A stretch of DNA of 64,000 bases from Benincasa hispida (lineage: Eukaryota; Streptophyta; Magnoliopsida; Cucurbitales; Cucurbitaceae). The notes below the pieces were generated by a model. It was not told the origin of the DNA. It did no database searches and worked only from the letters and a program-made list of their open reading frames with translations. Made by a program: the position numbers and the translations under genes. The stretch covers positions 7,899,182 to 7,963,181 of the forward strand of contig NC_052357.1 in assembly GCF_009727055.1 (NCBI RefSeq), in the 5' to 3' direction. Positions 59,190 to 64,000 of the stretch are shown piece after piece (position 1 is the first letter of the stretch; each line of letters opens with the position of its first letter).

Positions 59190-61877
59190 TTTGAAGCTTG
59201 AAATTTACCTGTGAATTCTTTCTTTTTTCTCCCCCTCAACAAAAAGACAATAGATAAAAATGTTCCATCATTGCTGCGTTGATACTAGACAAAAACAGTG
59301 ACTTCCTTTACCTGATTTGAGTGAATCATTGATGTCCAAATAACCCATTTCTCTAGCTCCTACTTGGGTTTAAAGATGATTTCAGTCAAAAGTAAGAGAA
59401 CCCCACAATTTTTGTTATCATTCTGTTTCAAATCATATTGTCCAAGAATTTGACCTTTATAATCATTTTCTAGCTATCTATTTTCCTGTTAAAAAAGTTA
59501 CTAAGTGAACCCCTTTTGTCTCCAGATTTCCTTTCAAATATTAGTAAAGATATTGATTAGTTTAAATCCTGGTCAAAGGATGGAATTTCTCAAGAAACAG
59601 TTTCAAGACTTCATTGCTGGGCTTATGGCTTTGCCAGTGAACATACCTGGAAGCAGGCTTTACCAATCCTTGCAGGCAAGTTGGACTGTAAAAGGTTTAA
59701 TGTCCTCCTTCACTCTTACTTTCTTACTGCATTCTAAAAAATGATGGAGCTTTATTTGTTCCTGAATTTCAGGCCAAAAGGAATATGGTTAAACTAGTAA
59801 AGAAGATAATACAAGAGAGAAAAAGCTGTGGAATTTCACCTGTCCCAAAAGATGTCATGGAAGTTTTGCTCAAAGATGAAAATGAAGAACTAACAGATGA
59901 TCTAATAGCAGAGAACATGATTGACATGATGATTCCTGGGGAAGATTCAGTGCCAATCTTAATGACTCTTGCAGTAAAATACCTTTCTGATTGCCCCGCT
60001 GCACTTCAACAGTTAACGGTATGTTGTTTTTCTTACCAATTCTCAATCTTTTCAGTTTCATCTACTCTGATACCCTGTCAAACCACTTAACTCAAAAGTT
60101 TAAACAGACGAGTTATGCTAAATTCAAACTTCTTTAATCAAGACGTCAACAAGCATGGTAGCGAATTTTGCTTTAATGAAACACAAATATACTCATAGAT
60201 TTTAGCTAGTTGTAATTTTTATCACTTGGAGAAGGAAATATCCTTATTTTCCTTGCCACTTTAACAATGTCCCTATCAGGCATGTTCCTTATAAGTTAAA
60301 CGTTAAACTATTAAAGATACTCCTAAACTTTGCCTTTGTAAAAAAATATTCTTATTCTTTTAAAAGTTGCAATATTACCGTTGATCTTTTATAAACATTT
60401 CAAATTACATTTGGAGTATAAATCTTTTTAGAATGTTGAACGAAAATAGGGATTTAGAACAGTGTGGTGATGACTCAAAATAAAAATTAGGATCCAAAGA
60501 CTGCCTCATCCCTTACAGATCTCGAATTTCATCTTCTACTTCAAGGGTAGTTTTGAAACATTTATAAAAGATCAAGGTAACTCTCCAACTTTTGAGATAA
60601 TAAAAGTCCAAGGGTATTTCTTGAAATTTAGCCCAAGTTAAATGCATAGATTGTTGTGTATCTATGAGTAACACTTTAGTGTTGTGCAAAATGCTATTGT
60701 TCCTTGGGTTGTTTGAATAGTTGTTAAACCATATGGCTCTTTGGACTGATATGATCAGGAGGAAAACTTGAAGATGAAAGGACTGAAAGAGCAGCTCGGT
60801 GAGACGTTGCATTGGAGCGATTACTTATCGATGCCATTTACGCAGAGTGTAATACATTGATTAAGCTTTTGATAAAGAAGAATGAAAGAGTAAGAATAAT
60901 AATGGTTGTTAGTAGCATGAATGATTATATTGAACTTTATGGTTTGATTTGAATAGGTGATCACTGAGACACTAAGGATGGGAAACATTATAATTGGGGT
61001 GATGCGTAAGGCAATGAAAGACATGAAGATAAAAGGATACCTAATACCTAAGGGTTGGTCAGTTCTTACATACTTTAGATCTGTTCATCTTGATGACAAT
61101 CACTATGACTGCCCTTACAAGTTCAATCCATGGAGGTGGCAAGTAAGAAGAAGAAGAAAAAAAAAATTGTGCCTCTCTCTCTCTCTTTTTCTATCTTTTG
61201 CTTTTTATGTTTATCTCTCCTTAATAGTCTTGTGGTTGAACAGGACAGAGACTTGAGTAGTTGTAACTTCACTCCTTTTGGAGGTGGACAAAGACTATGC
61301 CCTGGACTTGACTTAGCTAGGCTTGAAGCTTCCATTTTCCTTCACCACTTTGTCACTCACTTCAGGTACCTCACTTCCAATATCACTTTCTCCATCTCAA
61401 ACTTTTCACCCTTTTTTCATCCTTCAATCAAGTTCCATGTTTGGAAACTTAAAAATGTTTTCAACTAACAGAAAAGTTTTTATCACTTGAAAAGACATTT
61501 CAAATAAGCCTTAAGTTTCGTCTAACTTGATATCCTATGTTTTTTTCTTAATTAGAGTATAACGTTAATTCTAGGAGTGTTTATTAAAACCAACTAAACC
61601 GACAAAACAGAATTGATCCGAACCGAAAATTCTGTTTTTAATGAAGGCTCAGTTTGGTTTAAAATTATAAGAAAACCAATATTATTAGTTAAAATAAATA
61701 TATAAAAAAAAACGAACTGGATATTTGTGGTTGGATTTGGAGCAAATGATCCCAAAACTAACTTCATATGGTATATTATACAGATGGATAGCTGAGGAAG
61801 ATAGAATCATAAACTTCCCCACAGTGAGGATGAAGAAGAGGATGCCAGTTTGGGTGAAGAGAAGAAGGGACCCATGA
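58489..61877 (+). CDS. CYP90D1: Cytochrome P450, CYP90D type (brassinosteroid C-23 hydroxylase)
   Basis: Enzymes of this subfamily hydroxylate C-23 of brassinosteroid precursors at the endoplasmic reticulum. Eight exons at 58489-58700, 58822-59146, 59526-59675, 59773-60018, 60759-60848, 60957-61142, 61244-61365 and 61784-61877 give 474 residues, close to the family length. Residues 5-25 form the N-terminal anchor. [14 protein letters not shown] is the proline-rich hinge region. [13 protein letters not shown] is a CYP90 hallmark. The I-helix reads IPGEDSVP (283-289), where CYP90 enzymes have D-S rather than D-T-T. The K-helix ExxR is E345-TLR348. FNPWRW at 397-402 is the PERF region, and [10 protein letters not shown] at 415-424 holds heme ligand Cys422. 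Exon 3 ends at CAG followed by GCAAGT, a GC donor; the next GT would break the frame. The start at 58489 follows AAA and gives the anchor directly; TTG at 58480 is not needed. CYP90C1 is the nearest alternative, but the sequence fits CYP90D better. Confidence 0.92.
59152..59187. repeat. (CT)n microsatellite in P450 intron 2
   Basis: Thirty-six bases of perfect CT dinucleotides begin five bases after the donor site at 59147. The repeat is a likely length polymorphism. Confidence 0.95.
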
Positions 61878-63555
61878 CAATGGCAAGAGAAGCTTCCTTT
61901 TTGCCAAAAAGGAAAAGCACAACTTCAAATTTAACTTCACCAATTATACAACAAGCAAACTTACTTACCTTTGCAACAAGTAGGGGAAAAAAGGCTCACA
62001 TTTAACAAAGGGAATGGGGCTAAAAAGAGGACGGTTCAATTATGACACTTTTATCCTCTCATGTGCTTATTGAGACCGATAAAATCCAAAAAAATCCTAC
62101 TCAACATACTTCGTAGTTCGTATGCGTGTTTGTCACTTATTGTAATTGTAAATGATATATGTGTATGTATGTGTATGGTGTATTAGTTTATCTATCTAAT
62201 TCAAATAGTAATGGATCTTAATAAGTAATGTATAGTATATATTTTTTCTTTTTTGATATATGAAGGGGAAATTCGAACCTCTAACTTTGAAAGTCATAGT
62301 AAAGTACTATGCCAATTGAGCTATGTTCATTTTGACATAATGTAACATAGTTATCAATTATATTGTTTTTTTCTAAAAATTTTTTTGGCACATTTTAGTT
62401 AGCAGGAGTTTTTTTTTTAGAAATCCTTATTTAATACTAAAATGGCAATATTAACAACGTTTTTTATTTTTTTTATTTTTTTGGGGGGGGGGAAGAGAAA
62501 TTGGGAAGGATATATATATATTATTTATTTATTGTCATTTAAAAAGCCATTGATATTCTATGGTATCAATTTTACACTTTTAACAAGATTCAAGAGGATG
62601 ATTAGTCCTTTTAATGATTAATTTATTTTCATTTTCTAAAGAAATAGGTGATTTTGAAATTGTTTTCATGAAGTAGAGATTTTATGTGTACCTTAAAAGA
62701 TTTCCCGTATTTTAAATGGAAAAGCATTTAAAAAAACCATTTAATTTATTTTCTTTTATTTCAAAAGTTGCTTCCTAATTGGGCCTTAAAACCCTAATAT
62801 ACTAGTATGCTTAAACTATTGGGCCGCATGGGTTTGAAGATAGGAAAATGTATGGGCCTAACAAAATGATGGCCCATATTCTTCGGCCTCAACTTGTGTA
62901 AATAATCTTTGTTTTATTTCCAAATTAACTCAGCATATAGCTTGAATTCAATTGAGATAAAATGTATACTATCCACTAAAAGGTTTAAATTGAAACTAAA
63001 TTTTTGTATATATACATTCTTTATAGTTTATAATTTATTCTCTATAGTTTTTCATAAATAGTATTTTTTTAGTATAAATGGGTATGAGAGAATTAAATTA
63101 TGGGAACTAGTTCAAATAAAGAATATATATCAAATTTCCTAAAAAAAAAATTATAAAAGACAGAGAAAAAAAGCATATATCACACAACATATTATATATA
63201 TATATGTGTGTGTGTGTGTGAAGGTTTGGAGAGAAATTGAAAAATATGAAAATTTGCAGGTATTTTAGTGTAATTTTGGAAGGAAGTTAAACATTCTTAT
63301 AAATAACGAAAAATATAGGTGTTAGGGTTGATGTTGATGTGTAGAAAGGCCTTTTCTTATTGCCGTCGGTACCCAAACATTTGATTGTAATTACAATTCT
63401 ACTCAATAAAGTCAGACGAACCAAATTCTTAGGTTTCAACTACTCACCGACGAAGCCTTTCATCCGTCGGTCAGACTCACAAGTTCCAACTTCCACAACC
63501 TTCCTCCTCTCTCTCCGTCGGCTTTCCCAAATTGCCGGGATTCTCCCCCGCTCCG
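61878..63555. other. AT-rich spacer between P450 and PRA1 genes
   Basis: It contains the 3' untranslated region of the P450, a tRNA-like SINE head at 62262-62330, a G-run at 62482-62491 and a (TA)n(TG)n microsatellite at about 63192-63220. 63300-63555 is probably promoter and 5' untranslated region of the next gene. No further gene is seen. Confidence 0.5.
62240..62330 (-). mobile_element. tRNA-derived SINE or tRNA retropseudogene
   Basis: On the minus strand TAGCTCAATTGGC (62311-62323) fits the RNA polymerase III A box and AGGTTCGAATTTC (62269-62281) fits the B box. Spacing is as in a tRNA. An A-rich tail follows (62240-62260 on the minus strand). The tRNA cloverleaf does not pair well, so it is not a working tRNA. 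Target duplications were not found. Confidence 0.5.
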
Positions 63556-64000
63556 ATGACCACCTACGGCACGATCCCCACCTCCGCCGCTCCTGGAACC
63601 TCCTCCGACCTCGACTTCGTCTCCCGCGGCAAACAGCGTCTCAAAGCCGGCCTCGCCACTCGCGTTCCATGGCGGCTGATGTTCGATTTCCACTCCTTCA
63701 CTCTCCCTTTCAACTTCCACGAAACTTTCTCTCGAATCAAAACCAACATCGTTTACTTCCGTATGAACTATGTCATTATCGTCCTCTCAATTCTCTTCTT
63801 GAGCCTCCTCTGGCATCCGATCTCCCTCATCGTCTTCACCGCCATGCTTGCCGTTTGGCTGTTCCTGTATTTCCTTCGCGATGAGCCTTTGATCCTCTTC
63901 GGCCGTTTGATCAACGATCGATTGGTGATGGCTCTGCTCTCGGTGTTCACACTTGTGTTCTTGTTTCTGACAAAAGCGACGCTCAATATCCTGTTGTCGC
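63556..64000 (+). CDS. PRA1 family protein, PRA1.F-like (5' part, cut by window end)
   Basis: The first 148 residues are visible, open at the window edge. It begins [10 protein letters not shown] and contains [17 protein letters not shown] and [20 protein letters not shown], the conserved PRA1 domain entry. Two hydrophobic hairpins are separated by [20 protein letters not shown], typical of plant PRA1.F proteins. Family members are small four-helix membrane proteins of the ER, Golgi and endosomes that interact with prenylated Rab GTPases. No intron is seen so far, which fits the mostly intronless plant genes. The ATG at 63556 is chosen because it gives the usual family N-terminus; the overlapping frame from 63360 is out of register with the family. 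Confidence 0.9.
   Translation, partial: MTTYGTIPTSAAPGTSSDLDFVSRGKQRLKAGLATRVPWRLMFDFHSFTLPFNFHETFSRIKTNIVYFRMNYVIIVLSILFLSLLWHPISLIVFTAMLAVWLFLYFLRDEPLILFGRLINDRLVMALLSVFTLVFLFLTKATLNILLS

Noticed and set aside
62262..62330. Functional tRNA gene
   Set aside because: The A and B boxes fit, but the acceptor and anticodon stems do not pair and an A-rich tail follows.
63360..63884. A 174-residue frame overlapping the PRA1 start
   Set aside because: It is in a different frame. The sequence from 63556 matches the PRA1 family along its length, so this is a shadow.

Overview
The window is nuclear DNA from a flowering plant. It is AT-rich and has GT-AG introns, five plant genes (one cut by the window edge), and a dense nest of plant LTR retrotransposons plus a Mutator-like DNA transposon. 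The LTR families and gene sequences suggest a eudicot, possibly a cucurbit, but the species is inference. Parts are draft assembly: there are three N gaps, two pieces of Nextera mate-pair junction adapter, and one stretch that looks like uncorrected long-read sequence.

Layout. 1-948 is a block of tandem repeats (137-bp units, then a 35-bp minisatellite). 949-4000 holds fragments of retroelements: a Copia LTR plus gag piece, a reverse-strand Ty3/Gypsy protease-RT remnant, and two LTR fragments. 6830-10118 is an intact seven-exon TM9SF/EMP70 gene. 11400-16636 is a complete but decayed Mutator-like element (MULE) with 9-bp target duplications, ~60-bp terminal inverted repeats, a DDE transposase, a second gene with a plant mobile domain (PMD), and palindromic motifs clustered just inside both ends. 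17782-20469 (minus) is a six-exon gene for a membrane-anchored coiled-coil protein of unknown function.

21106-52160 is a 31-kb nested retrotransposon cluster. Copia element 1 (minus) is split by two solo LTRs. Next to it, Copia element 2 (plus) is split by a 12.4-kb Athila-like Ty3/Gypsy element with matching CCTAC target duplications. A 5' LTR with a tRNA-Met primer site follows; its long non-coding leader is interrupted by another solo LTR and by a 2.0-kb LTR-like element. Every polyprotein carries stops or frameshifts, so the cluster looks dead.

52640-56636 is a three-exon gene for a small single-pass membrane protein. 58489-61877 is an eight-exon cytochrome P450 of the CYP90D (brassinosteroid C-23 hydroxylase) type, with one GC-AG intron. 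63556 to the window end is the start of a PRA1 family (PRA1.F-like) gene. TM9SF and PRA1 proteins both act in the endomembrane system, but the genes share no evident pathway or operon-like arrangement; each is an independent unit separated by repeats.

Exon boundaries were set by hand from splice consensus, reading frame and family similarity. No alignment or search was run.
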